From: Syntrophomonadaceae bacterium | Lineage (GTDB): Bacteria > Bacillota > Dethiobacteria > DTU022 | Direction: 5' to 3' | Length of the DNA stretch: 5,065 bases | NCBI GenBank assembly: GCA_007131435.1 | Contig: SLQM01000141.1 | Span: 1 to 5,065 of the forward strand | Shown: positions 1 through 5,065 of the stretch, piece by piece | Numbering within the stretch: position 1 is the first letter of the stretch | Layout: every line of letters begins with the position of its first letter | Made by a program: the position numbers and the translations under genes | The notes under the pieces: model-generated | What the model was told of the DNA's origin: nothing | The model's database searches: none | What the model saw: only the letters and a program-made list of their open reading frames with translations

Positions 1-98
1 ATCTCGTAAAGCTCTTTGCTCATAGGTGCCCTTGCCTCTAGGCTGTCTAATTTTTCCCCAACCCGGCCGTAAAGATCTTTCATGGCCACGTGACCCAT
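1..98 (-). CDS. N-terminus of probable 4Fe-4S ferredoxin-domain protein (partial, runs off left edge)
   Basis: Only the first 32 codons are visible; the gene continues beyond position 1. The peptide starts MGHVAMKDLYGRVGEKLD and goes on with ARAPMSKELYE. From memory, this pattern (K/RDxYxxLGxKLDxLxxRAP, then xxxLYEI) resembles the N-terminus of clostridial and deltaproteobacterial 4Fe-4S binding proteins, in which a helical domain precedes two CxxCxxC clusters. The iron-sulfur part lies outside the window, so the family call is inference. The start at 98 is supported by a strong GGAGG Shine-Dalgarno (107-111) eight bases upstream. An in-frame ATG at 83 is less well placed. It lies in the same direction as the aminotransferase gene but 373 bases downstream of it, so it is probably a separate transcript. 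Confidence 0.6.
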   Translation of the reverse strand, partial: MGHVAMKDLYGRVGEKLDSLEARAPMSKELYE

Positions 99-146
99 TA
101 CTCACACCTCCAGTTGTTCATATTTGATTTTACTTCCTATTCTTCT

Positions 147-165
147 ATTGCTTGCTACACGCAAT
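147..165. repeat. 19-base dyad upstream of the Fe-S gene
   Basis: ATTGC (147-151) and GCAAT (161-165) form inverted arms with a 9-base centre. A second TTGC (152-155) can pair with GCAA (161-164). The dyad lies about 50-70 bases upstream of the start codon at 98, where an operator or leader hairpin could sit. It is short and AT-rich enough to arise by chance. Confidence 0.25.
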
Positions 166-360
166 TAAGCAGGGAGTCTTATAAAAACACCAGCATCAAG
201 CACTATTACTTTTTTGTAGGGTTTGAAATCTTTAGATATTGCGATGATAATGAATTTTTTAAATTGTAACAACATACATTCTTCACAAAATTGCATATTC
301 CTGCCCATCTTTTATGAACGTGGATAGTTTATTGAAAAGTTTTTGTTGGAGTAGAGGGTG

Positions 361-398
361 CTGTTCAACAGGTAAGCCTGTAATAATAGGTCCTATTA
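361..398. repeat. Cluster of three short inverted repeats, possible operator
   Basis: Three dyads lie within 38 bases. They are CTGTT-C-AACAG (361-371), the overlapping ACAGG-TAAG-CCTGT (368-381), and a perfect odd-length palindrome TAATAGG-T-CCTATTA (384-398). None is followed by a T-run on either strand, so they do not look like intrinsic terminators. They could be binding sites for a dimeric regulator of the downstream minus-strand Fe-S gene. That role is inference; only the symmetry is seen. Confidence 0.4.
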
Positions 399-471
399 AA
401 GAACTGGTTACAATTACCGCTCATTCTTGGGACTTCTAAATAATCATGAATCTTATGTGAATAGCCAGTCT

Positions 472-1674
472 CTAATGTGAGTTAGTCAGCGCTTTTGCCA
501 GTCGGGGTATTCCCCGGGCAATATCATCCAAGGAAGGCTGCGAGTAGCAGAGCCGCAACTGGTTGCTGCCCCCTTTGCCTGCATAGAAAGCAATTCCCGC
601 CACGTATGCAACCCGGGCTTCCTCAATACAGTGAGACAAAAGCTGAGCTGTATCAATACCGGGTGGAAGAGTAACCCAGGTGTAGAATCCCCCTTCCGGG
701 TTAGTCCAGGTTGTTCCGGCGGGAAACTCACTGGCAAGCAGATCAAGCGTCAGCCCGGCCCTTTCACCGAGCAGGTGGATCGTCTTGTTAATTTGCTTCT
801 CAATTAAGCCCCTGCGACCAAATTCCAGGGCCAGCAGTTGACCAAGAGAATTCGAACACTGGTCCATGGCTTGGCGCACCAGGATAGCCCGTTCTACAAT
901 CTCGGTTGCGGCATGAATCCAGCCGATCCTGATCCCCGGAGAAAGAACTTTTGAGAAAGTGCCGAGGTAGATAACGCGATTGTCAGCGTCAAGGGCCTTA
1001 AGAGTTGGAATTTCCTCCCCGGCGAAACGGAGTTCACCGTACGCATTATCCTCAATGATTAAAAACCCGAAGCAACCGGCAAGGTCGAGCAGTTCCTGCC
1101 GCCGCCTTTGCGACATTGTCTGGCCGGAAGGGTTCTGGAAAGTGGGAACAGTATACAGCAGCTTTGGCAAAGAATCCTGACACCGGTTCTTTTCCAGCAA
1201 TTCGGCCAGCCGGGCCGTGTCCAGCCCTTCATCGTCAACGGGAACAGAGTCAATCCTGATATCATAAGAGGCAAAGGTGCTTAACGCTCCAAGGTAAGTA
1301 GGGGCTTCTACGATAATCCGATCGCCACGGTTCAGGAACACCCGTCCGAGAATATCCAGTCCCTGCAGAGAGCCGCTGGTCACCAGTAACTCGCCGGCAG
1401 CTGCCGGCATTCCGAGGTGCGACTGCCGCTCGGCCAGGTACTCACGCAAAGCTGAGAACCCGGGAGTAGGGCTATACCCGAGCACAGTTGAAGGATCTTC
1501 CTCCAGCAGCTGCCTGGTCACCTCTGCAGTTTCTCCGGGCAGAAACATCTCAGGAGCGGGAAAACCGCCGGCAAATGAAATAATGTCAGGACGCTCTGTC
1601 AGTTTAAACAGCTCAGCCAGGGCACTACTTCCAGGTTTACGTGTCAGGTCGGAAAAGTAATCTTGAAGGTCCAA
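472..1674 (-). CDS. PLP-dependent aminotransferase, class I/II (LysN / MocR catalytic-domain type)
   Basis: This 400-residue fold-type I aminotransferase is complete and moves an amino group between an amino acid and a 2-oxoacid in the cytosol. Visible landmarks are FAGGFPAPE (34-42), the cofactor phosphate-binding SGSLQGLD (100-107), FQNPSG with Asn181, IIEDNAYGEL with Asp209 and Tyr212, the Schiff-base lysine Lys242 in GTFSKVLSPGIRIGW, and Arg374 in QLRLCYS for the substrate carboxylate. These match the 2-aminoadipate/aromatic aminotransferase (LysN, ARO8) group and the catalytic half of MocR regulators. It has no N-terminal GntR-type HTH, so it is a stand-alone enzyme. Substrate cannot be read from sequence; 2-aminoadipate, aromatic or branched-chain amino acids are all possible. 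Translation probably starts at TTG (1674-1672), six bases after a run of six G. The upstream in-frame stop leaves no ATG alternative. Confidence 0.95.
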   Translation of the reverse strand: MDLQDYFSDLTRKPGSSALAELFKLTERPDIISFAGGFPAPEMFLPGETAEVTRQLLEEDPSTVLGYSPTPGFSALREYLAERQSHLGMPAAAGELLVTSGSLQGLDILGRVFLNRGDRIIVEAPTYLGALSTFASYDIRIDSVPVDDEGLDTARLAELLEKNRCQDSLPKLLYTVPTFQNPSGQTMSQRRRQELLDLAGCFGFLIIEDNAYGELRFAGEEIPTLKALDADNRVIYLGTFSKVLSPGIRIGWIHAATEIVERAILVRQAMDQCSNSLGQLLALEFGRRGLIEKQINKTIHLLGERAGLTLDLLASEFPAGTTWTNPEGGFYTWVTLPPGIDTAQLLSHCIEEARVAYVAGIAFYAGKGGSNQLRLCYSQPSLDDIARGIPRLAKALTNSH

Positions 1675-1680
1675 TAGTTT

Positions 1681-1686
1681 CCCCCC
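1681..1686 (-). promoter_or_regulatory. Unusual all-G ribosome binding site that sets the TTG start
   Basis: On the minus strand a run of six G is followed by AAACTA and then TTG (1674-1672). A GGGGGG tract can pair with the CCUCC anti-Shine-Dalgarno through G-C and G-U pairs, and the six-base spacing is suitable. No in-frame ATG lies between the upstream stop codon and this TTG, so this site decides the start of the aminotransferase. Confidence 0.55.
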
Positions 1687-1720
1687 AGCGACTATGATAT
1701 TTTAACAAGTTCACTTGAGG

Positions 1721-1927
1721 ATGCTTGAGACAAGTATAGCAATCTTCTGTCAGGGCAGTCAACCAAATGTTCTGGACCAAGCCGATCAAATAGAACAAGC
1801 TATCCAGCAGAATTTTCAAATTTACACAGAAAAAGCTTTAGCTATCCTGCCACCGACAGATCAAGCGGTTTTAAGGTTTTCAAGGTTCATTTCCCAAAGG
1901 CCTGGTCAAGATATTAAAGAAACTTAA
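1721..1927 (+). CDS. Doubtful small hypothetical protein or gene remnant
   Basis: An open frame of 68 codons from ATG 1721; a TTG two codons upstream at 1715 is an alternative. The product is hydrophilic and helical looking, with a Gln/Asp/Glu-rich middle (LDQADQIEQAIQQNFQ) and an ILPPTDQAVLRFSRFISQR segment. That last segment faintly recalls small DUF2281/antitoxin-like proteins with an LPPE..EVLxFxxFL pattern, but the likeness is weak and from memory. No signal peptide or membrane segment is visible. The only purine stretch (TTGAGG) abuts the ATG with no spacing, so initiation looks poor. The minus-strand aminotransferase promoter overlaps its 5' end. It may be a small gene, the decayed end of a lost gene, or chance. 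Confidence 0.3.
   Translation: MLETSIAIFCQGSQPNVLDQADQIEQAIQQNFQIYTEKALAILPPTDQAVLRFSRFISQRPGQDIKET
1733..1762 (-). promoter_or_regulatory. Sigma-A-type promoter for the aminotransferase gene
   Basis: Read on the minus strand, TTGACT (1762-1757) and TATACT (1738-1733) are separated by 18 bases. Each box differs from the TTGACA and TATAAT consensus at one base. The predicted transcription start is near 1726, giving a leader of about 50 bases before the TTG codon. The promoter lies inside the doubtful plus-strand frame 1721-1927, which argues that this stretch is regulatory rather than coding. Confidence 0.6.
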
Positions 1928-1960
1928 CATCCATTCCACAAAGCTGCCTTTTTTAAGCTT

Positions 1961-1966
1961 TATACT
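1961..1966 (+). promoter_or_regulatory. Candidate -10 box for the secreted-protein gene
   Basis: TATACT (1961-1966) lies 38 bases before the ATG at 2005, giving a predicted transcription start near 1973. There is no good TTGACA at 16-18 bases upstream; the sequence there is ACAAAG. If this is the promoter, the weak -35 suggests dependence on an activator, plausibly the neighbouring OmpR-family regulator. The inverted pair AAAGCT-N10-AGCTTT (1940-1961) and the direct repeats TTTTTAAG (1950-1957 and 1984-1991) flank it and are candidate binding sites. Confidence 0.35.
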
Positions 1967-2004
1967 AAAACTGTAAGACAAAATTTTTAAGGGAGGAAAT
2001 CAAA

Positions 2005-2415
2005 ATGAAAACTAAAATTTTAGTCATGGCGCTTGCCGGGTTTCTTATTTTATCTATTTCATCATCTGCCTTTGCATTTGGTGGAGGGTATGGCGCTGGC
2101 TACCCTGGCTCTTGCCCAAGGTTAGAGCTAAGCATTGAAGACCAGGATAGGTTCGCTGAAGTGATTGAATCCTTCAGGCAAAGAATGTCTGAGCTGCGCG
2201 AGGAGATGATCGAATTAAGAGAAAGTGGTGAATACGAAGCATTCAGGGAAAAACATGCAGAACGGTTTGAACTGATGGAAGATAAAAGAACTGCCCTGCA
2301 AGAACTTCTACCGGAAGAATATGCCGCCAGTTTTAAAAGCGGTGGGTGCGGCAAACGTAATCACGGCTGGGAAAATGGCAGCGGAGGATTTAGAAACCGA
2401 AGCAACAGTGAATAA
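2005..2415 (+). CDS. Small secreted Spy/CpxP/ZraP-like protein
   Basis: The 136-residue product has a clear Sec signal peptide: MKTK, a hydrophobic core, and a likely cut after AFA at residue 24, leaving about 112 residues outside the membrane. A Gly-rich stretch with Cys37 (GGGYGAGYPGSCPR) comes first. Residues 42-105 form a charged helical region, with LSIEDQDRFAEVIESF followed by MSELREEMIELRESGEYEAF. The tail is Gly/Asn-rich with Cys115 and His120. The layout resembles the Spy, CpxP and ZraP accessory proteins, which act as chaperones or metal-binding modulators of envelope-stress two-component systems. Its first motif is LSxxxQ rather than exact LTxxQ, so the family call rests on architecture. 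A strong AGGGAGG site (1990-1996) fixes the start. A response regulator and kinase follow on the same strand after two hairpins. Metal binding by the Cys/His residues is inference. Confidence 0.85.
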   Translation: MKTKILVMALAGFLILSISSSAFAFGGGYGAGYPGSCPRLELSIEDQDRFAEVIESFRQRMSELREEMIELRESGEYEAFREKHAERFELMEDKRTALQELLPEEYAASFKSGGCGKRNHGWENGSGGFRNRSNSE

Positions 2416-2427
2416 AACATAATAGCT

Positions 2428-2470
2428 ATCCGGGGAGCAGCCCCCGATTAGTAACTGCTACCCGGATTTT
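2428..2470 (+). terminator. Hairpin just after the secreted-protein gene, probable intrinsic terminator
   Basis: ATCCGGG (2428-2434) pairs with CCCGGAT (2461-2467), and the inner AGCAG (2436-2440) pairs with CTGCT (2455-2459), with a single G/A mismatch between. The loop is 14 bases and TTTATAT follows. The hairpin begins 13 bases after the stop codon. An alternative, mutually exclusive stem CGGGG (2431-2435) with CCCCG (2442-2446) is also possible. The short T-tract suggests incomplete termination. Confidence 0.6.
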
Positions 2471-2480
2471 ATATAGATTA

Positions 2481-2531
2481 CCAGGCAGAGGCCGGTTTTG
2501 TTAAGCCGGACCTCTGCCAGGTTTTGTCTTT
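2481..2531 (+). terminator. Second strong hairpin, intrinsic terminator
   Basis: GGCAGAGG (2484-2491) pairs perfectly with CCTCTGCC (2511-2518). The stem continues inward with CCGG (2492-2495) to CCGG (2506-2509) around one bulged A. It continues outward past an A/A mismatch with CC to GG. The loop is 10 bases and GGTTTTGTCTTT follows. With the first hairpin it separates the secreted-protein gene from the two-component genes. Confidence 0.7.
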
Positions 2532-2557
2532 CAATAAACTGCAAGTTCCGATAAAAT
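2530..2557 (+). promoter_or_regulatory. Weak candidate promoter for the two-component operon
   Basis: TTCAAT (2530-2535) and TAAAAT (2552-2557) are 16 bases apart, directly after the second terminator and about 45 bases before the regulator start codon. The -35 box is poor. A promoter is expected here because two hairpins precede the regulator gene, but readthrough from the secreted-protein gene is an alternative. Confidence 0.3.
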
Positions 2558-2602
2558 AAGTCCAGGGAAAAGGATAATCTGAGCTTAGGGGAAGTTACGG
2601 TT

Positions 2603-3277
2603 ATGGCTTTCATCTGGGTGGTAGATGATGAAAAAAATATACGCGACCTGATCAGGCGTTACCTGGAAAAAGACAACCACGGTGTTCGCACTTTTTCTTC
2701 TGCAGAAGAGCTGGAAAATGCCCTGCAAAATGGCACCCCAGACATGTTAATTCTCGACATTATGCTTCCCGGAAATGATGGCCTGACCCTTTGCCGCACA
2801 ATCCGCGAAAAGCAGGACCTGCCGATCATCTTTGTTTCTGCCCGCGGTGAAGAATTTGATCGCATATTGGGTTTGGAACTGGGTGCCGATGATTACCTGG
2901 CTAAACCTTTTAGCCCCCGCGAACTGGTAATCAGGGTAAATAGAATATTTCACCGCCTGCAGCCGAAGGATACTCAATCCAAGCCCTTAATCCTGAAAAA
3001 TATAAATGTAAACAGGGAGCAGCGAAAAGTAAGCATTAACGATCAGGATGCTGCCTTGACAGGAAAAGAATTTGACCTTTTCATTTTTTTTGCCGAATCA
3101 CCAAATCGCCCTTTCAGCAGGCAGCAGCTGTTGGAGCAGGTATGGGGCTTTAACTATGATGGAGACGAGAGGGCGGTTGATGACACGGTGAAAAGAATCC
3201 GTAAAAAAATTAGAGAGAAAGGTGCCCTGCCGGAACTATCCACTGTCTGGGGTTACGGGTACAGGCTCGATGTTTAA
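2603..3277 (+). CDS. OmpR/PhoB-family response regulator
   Basis: The 224-residue protein is a standard cytoplasmic transcription factor switched by phosphorylation. The receiver domain (about 1-118) has the acidic pair Asp8 and Asp9, phospho-acceptor Asp52 in LILDIMLPGNDG, switch residue Ser79 in FVSAR, and Lys101 in DDYLAKPF. The C-terminal winged-helix DNA-binding domain (about 127-224) has ALTGKEFDLF, the recognition-helix region ERAVDDTVKRIRKKI (189-203) and the wing TVWGYGYRL (214-222). All key residues are present and the length is typical. The start is supported by AGGGGA (2587-2592), ten bases upstream. Its last codons overlap the start of the sensor kinase gene, so the two are made together and the kinase is the expected phosphate donor. 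Likely targets are its own operon and the upstream secreted-protein gene, by inference. Confidence 0.95.
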   Translation: MAFIWVVDDEKNIRDLIRRYLEKDNHGVRTFSSAEELENALQNGTPDMLILDIMLPGNDGLTLCRTIREKQDLPIIFVSARGEEFDRILGLELGADDYLAKPFSPRELVIRVNRIFHRLQPKDTQSKPLILKNINVNREQRKVSINDQDAALTGKEFDLFIFFAESPNRPFSRQQLLEQVWGFNYDGDERAVDDTVKRIRKKIREKGALPELSTVWGYGYRLDV

Positions 3278-4631
3278 AAGAATATTCTTTGGTTACCTGG
3301 CTGTTCTGCTGATCTCTTTTGCCGTTCTGGCTATAGCTTTCAGCTTTACTGTCCGACAATACCTGATTAATGATACCGTAAACAGTCTTTACCGGGTCGC
3401 TGAAACCCTTTCAGCCAACCCCATGCCCCAGGGAATGCATGGAAGCGGCCACATGCGGGGGGCGTTCTTTAACCTGGCTAACCGGATTGCTTATGCAGAT
3501 TACCTGGTTCTAACGGCTGATGGTTCAATTATCGACAGCAGCGACCGGGAAACTTACCCGCTAGGAGTTAAAAATATCAATGAAGCATTCGATGAGCTCG
3601 CATTCAATAACAGCACTGAAAAAACAATGGTAAAAAGAGACCTTGTTGCTGTTGCATTTCCCGTAAAGGTCAGCGACAGCGGTGAAAACGCTTCTCTCAT
3701 TCTTTATTCACAACTTGAAGTCCTGACCCAGTTAAACAGGAGCCTGCTGGGAATCCTTGCGCTGGCCCTGGGTGCAGGAATTATCGTCTCCATCCTGGCC
3801 GGTACTTTTGCTACCAGGGTAGTTGTAGGGCCTTTGCAGCTTCTGAAAAGAAGGGCTAATGAGCTGGCTGCACGGAAGTTCACAGGCCGCCTGGAGATAA
3901 GTACGGGCGATGAAGTAGAAGAGCTGGCAGAAACATTTAATGAAATGGCAGACAGGCTTGCTGACTACGATCTTAACCAGAGGGAATTTTTCCAAAGGGC
4001 ATCCCATGAGCTGAAAACCCCCCTGATGTCAGTGCAGGGCTATGCTGAAGCTTTAAAAGAAAATGTTATACCTGATGATGAAAGGTCGCAAAGCCTGGAT
4101 ATCATTATTAAAGAATCAAAAAGAATGAAAGCGCTTGTTGAGGAATTTATATTGCTTTCCAAAATGGAAACAGTCCAGGAAAGCTACAGGTTTGAACCGC
4201 TAAGCCTTGAAAATGCTGTCAGGGAAGCCGTTTATGCCGTGCAAAGCCTGGCCCTGGAAAAAAAGATCTCAATTGAAATCAGTTGTGATCAAGACGGAGC
4301 CTTAGAAGTTCAGGGAGACCCTGAGAAAATTCACCGCCTGCTGTTGAACGTCTTGGGCAACGCCCTGCGCAGCGCCAGCAAACAGGTGTCAGTATCGGTA
4401 GGGGCAGGTTATATAAAAGTTGAAGATGACGGCCCCGGGTTTGACCCCGGCAACCTGGAAAAGGTATTCAGCCCATTTTACAGCGGCCAAAAGGAAGGCA
4501 GCGGCTTAGGTCTTGCTATTTCCCGGGCAATAGTTGAAAACCATGGCGGCACAATAGATGCCGTCAACAAACCCGGCGGCGGCGCCGTAATTATCATTTC
4601 CATCCCTCTTGACCTAACGCAAAATGGCTAA
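3270..4631 (+). CDS. Membrane sensor histidine kinase, partner of the upstream regulator
   Basis: The 453-residue protein has a first membrane segment at about 5-28, an extracytoplasmic sensor region at about 29-156, a second membrane segment at about 157-180, a HAMP domain at about 181-233, a HisKA domain with His246 in RASHELKTPLMSVQGYAE, and a HATPase_c domain. The ATP-binding boxes are complete: N box LLNVLGNALRSAS with Asn364, G1 DDGPGF (386-391), F box FSPFYSG, and G2 GSGLGLAIS (410-418). The sensor region carries a Met/His-rich patch (52-64: Met52, Met56, His57, His61, Met62). I placed the start at ATG 3270, which overlaps the regulator's last 8 bases, because the membrane segment begins right after it. 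An in-frame start 16 codons upstream lies deep in the regulator gene. The Shine-Dalgarno is weak, as expected with translational coupling. The signal sensed is unknown. Confidence 0.95.
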   Translation: MFKRIFFGYLAVLLISFAVLAIAFSFTVRQYLINDTVNSLYRVAETLSANPMPQGMHGSGHMRGAFFNLANRIAYADYLVLTADGSIIDSSDRETYPLGVKNINEAFDELAFNNSTEKTMVKRDLVAVAFPVKVSDSGENASLILYSQLEVLTQLNRSLLGILALALGAGIIVSILAGTFATRVVVGPLQLLKRRANELAARKFTGRLEISTGDEVEELAETFNEMADRLADYDLNQREFFQRASHELKTPLMSVQGYAEALKENVIPDDERSQSLDIIIKESKRMKALVEEFILLSKMETVQESYRFEPLSLENAVREAVYAVQSLALEKKISIEISCDQDGALEVQGDPEKIHRLLLNVLGNALRSASKQVSVSVGAGYIKVEDDGPGFDPGNLEKVFSPFYSGQKEGSGLGLAISRAIVENHGGTIDAVNKPGGGAVIIISIPLDLTQNG

Positions 4632-4731
4632 TCTTTTAGTTGTCGCACTGCGCCAAAAAAGGTTATAAAAACATAGAGGCTATCTGCTAATCATAGGTGA
4701 ACCCTTCTATAAGTAAAAACAATGCCTTTGC

Positions 4732-5065
4732 TTATTCCCCGATAATTTTAACTAGAACTCTTTTTTCCCGCTTCCCATCAAATTCACCGTAAAAGATCTG
4801 CTCCCAGGAGCCAAAATCCAACCTGCCACCGGTCACAGCCACCACCACTTCCCTGCCCATCACCGACCTTTTAAGATGGGCGTCGGCATTATCCTCATAC
4901 CCGTTGTGCCGATACTGTGCATGGGGCTTCTCCGGTGCCAGCTTCTCCAGCCACACTTCCAAATCATGATGCAGTCCCACTTCATCATCGTTTATAAAAA
5001 CGCTGGCCGTAATATGCATGGCATTGCACAACAGCAGCCCTTCCTGGATACCGCTCTCTTGAAGG
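4732..5065 (-). CDS. YjbQ-family (UPF0047) protein, partial, runs off right edge
   Basis: The last 110 codons and the stop are visible; about 25-30 N-terminal residues lie beyond the window if the length is typical (about 135-140). Family landmarks are HITASVFINDDE followed by LHHDLEVWLEKL, then YRHNGYEDNADAHLKRSVMG, the TGGRLDFGSWEQIFYGEFDG segment, and the C-terminal KRVLVKIIGE. These line up with E. coli YjbQ (HTSASLTLNEN, DDMPSHIKSSMLG, GTWQGIWLGEH, IIATLQGE). The small trimeric family is often annotated as secondary thiamine-phosphate synthase after complementation evidence, but its main physiological role is unsettled. It converges on the kinase gene with a 100-base gap and no clear terminator on either side. 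The frame is still open at 5065, with no start codon that needs to be chosen inside the window. Confidence 0.92.
   Translation of the reverse strand, partial: LQESGIQEGLLLCNAMHITASVFINDDEVGLHHDLEVWLEKLAPEKPHAQYRHNGYEDNADAHLKRSVMGREVVVAVTGGRLDFGSWEQIFYGEFDGKREKRVLVKIIGE

Larger units (their letters stand above)
99..471. other. AT-rich intergenic region with small dyad symmetries, no convincing gene
   Basis: This 373-base gap separates two minus-strand genes. It should hold the end of the aminotransferase transcript and the promoter and leader of the Fe-S gene. I see no hairpin followed by a T-run that would serve as a terminator for the aminotransferase, and no clear TTGACA/TATAAT pair on the minus strand. 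It does hold a cluster of short palindromes at 361-398 and a 19-base dyad at 147-165. Two short minus-strand open frames (165-308 and 283-420) lack ribosome binding sites and I do not accept them as genes. Confidence 0.7.

Noticed and set aside
165..308. Minus-strand 47-codon frame beginning MGRNMQFCEECM with a CxxC
   Set aside because: No usable ribosome binding site, very AT-rich low-complexity content, and overlap with the other short frame. One CxxC is not enough to call a gene.
283..420. Minus-strand open frame of 45 codons (includes LIGPIITGLPVEQHPLL) that reads somewhat like protein
   Set aside because: There is no ATG, GTG or TTG near its start, no ribosome binding site, and no recognisable family. 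It could be a remnant, but nothing supports that beyond composition.
403..467. ACTGG (403-407) and CCAGT (463-467) as a terminator stem for the aminotransferase
   Set aside because: The arms are 5 bases long and 55 bases apart, with no T-run on the relevant strand.
980..1274. Open frames on the plus strand and in an alternate minus frame inside the aminotransferase gene
   Set aside because: They are shadows of the real coding frame, with no family resemblance and no ribosome binding site.
3222..3269. Sixteen-codon N-terminal extension of the histidine kinase
   Set aside because: It lies within the regulator's winged-helix coding sequence, and the natural start at 3270 sits directly before the first membrane segment with the usual short overlap.
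4632..4731. Possible bidirectional terminator between the kinase and YjbQ-family genes
   Set aside because: Only a 4-base ATAG-AGG-CTAT hairpin (next to GTTTTTAT on the minus strand) and a CGCA-C-TGCG dyad are present. Both are too short to call.

Overview
This window most likely comes from a Gram-positive, anaerobic Bacillota (Clostridia, perhaps a Peptococcaceae or Desulfotomaculum-like lineage). The basis is moderate GC content, strong purine-rich Shine-Dalgarno sites, a TTG start, sigma-A-like promoters, and the gene families present. The species call is inference; no RNA gene or other taxonomic marker is present.

Layout. Positions 1-98 hold the start of a minus-strand gene, cut by the window edge, that resembles the N-terminus of clostridial 4Fe-4S ferredoxin-domain proteins. 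An AT-rich gap (99-471) follows, with no convincing gene but several small dyad symmetries. A complete minus-strand PLP-dependent aminotransferase (472-1674) of the LysN / MocR-catalytic-domain type starts at TTG and has a good promoter just upstream. Divergent from it are a doubtful 68-residue plus-strand reading frame (1721-1927) and then a plus-strand block: a small secreted Spy/CpxP-like protein (2005-2415), two tandem hairpins (2428-2528), an OmpR-family response regulator (2603-3277) and its sensor histidine kinase (3270-4631, overlapping the regulator by 8 nt). A convergent minus-strand YjbQ-family gene (4732-5065) runs off the right edge.

How the genes may work together. The centre of the window looks like an envelope-stress or metal-responsive signalling module. 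The kinase has two membrane segments, an extracytoplasmic sensor region with a short Met/His-rich patch, and complete catalytic boxes. It would phosphorylate Asp52 of the regulator. The secreted helical protein encoded just upstream resembles the periplasmic accessory proteins Spy, CpxP and ZraP, which bind ligand or misfolded protein and often feed back on a neighbouring kinase. The hairpins between that gene and the regulator suggest the secreted protein can be made in excess over the two-component pair. The aminotransferase, the Fe-S protein and the YjbQ protein look like unrelated neighbours.

I saw no mobile element, CRISPR array, tRNA or rRNA. The 100-base convergent gap at 4632-4731 contains no hairpin good enough to call a terminator.
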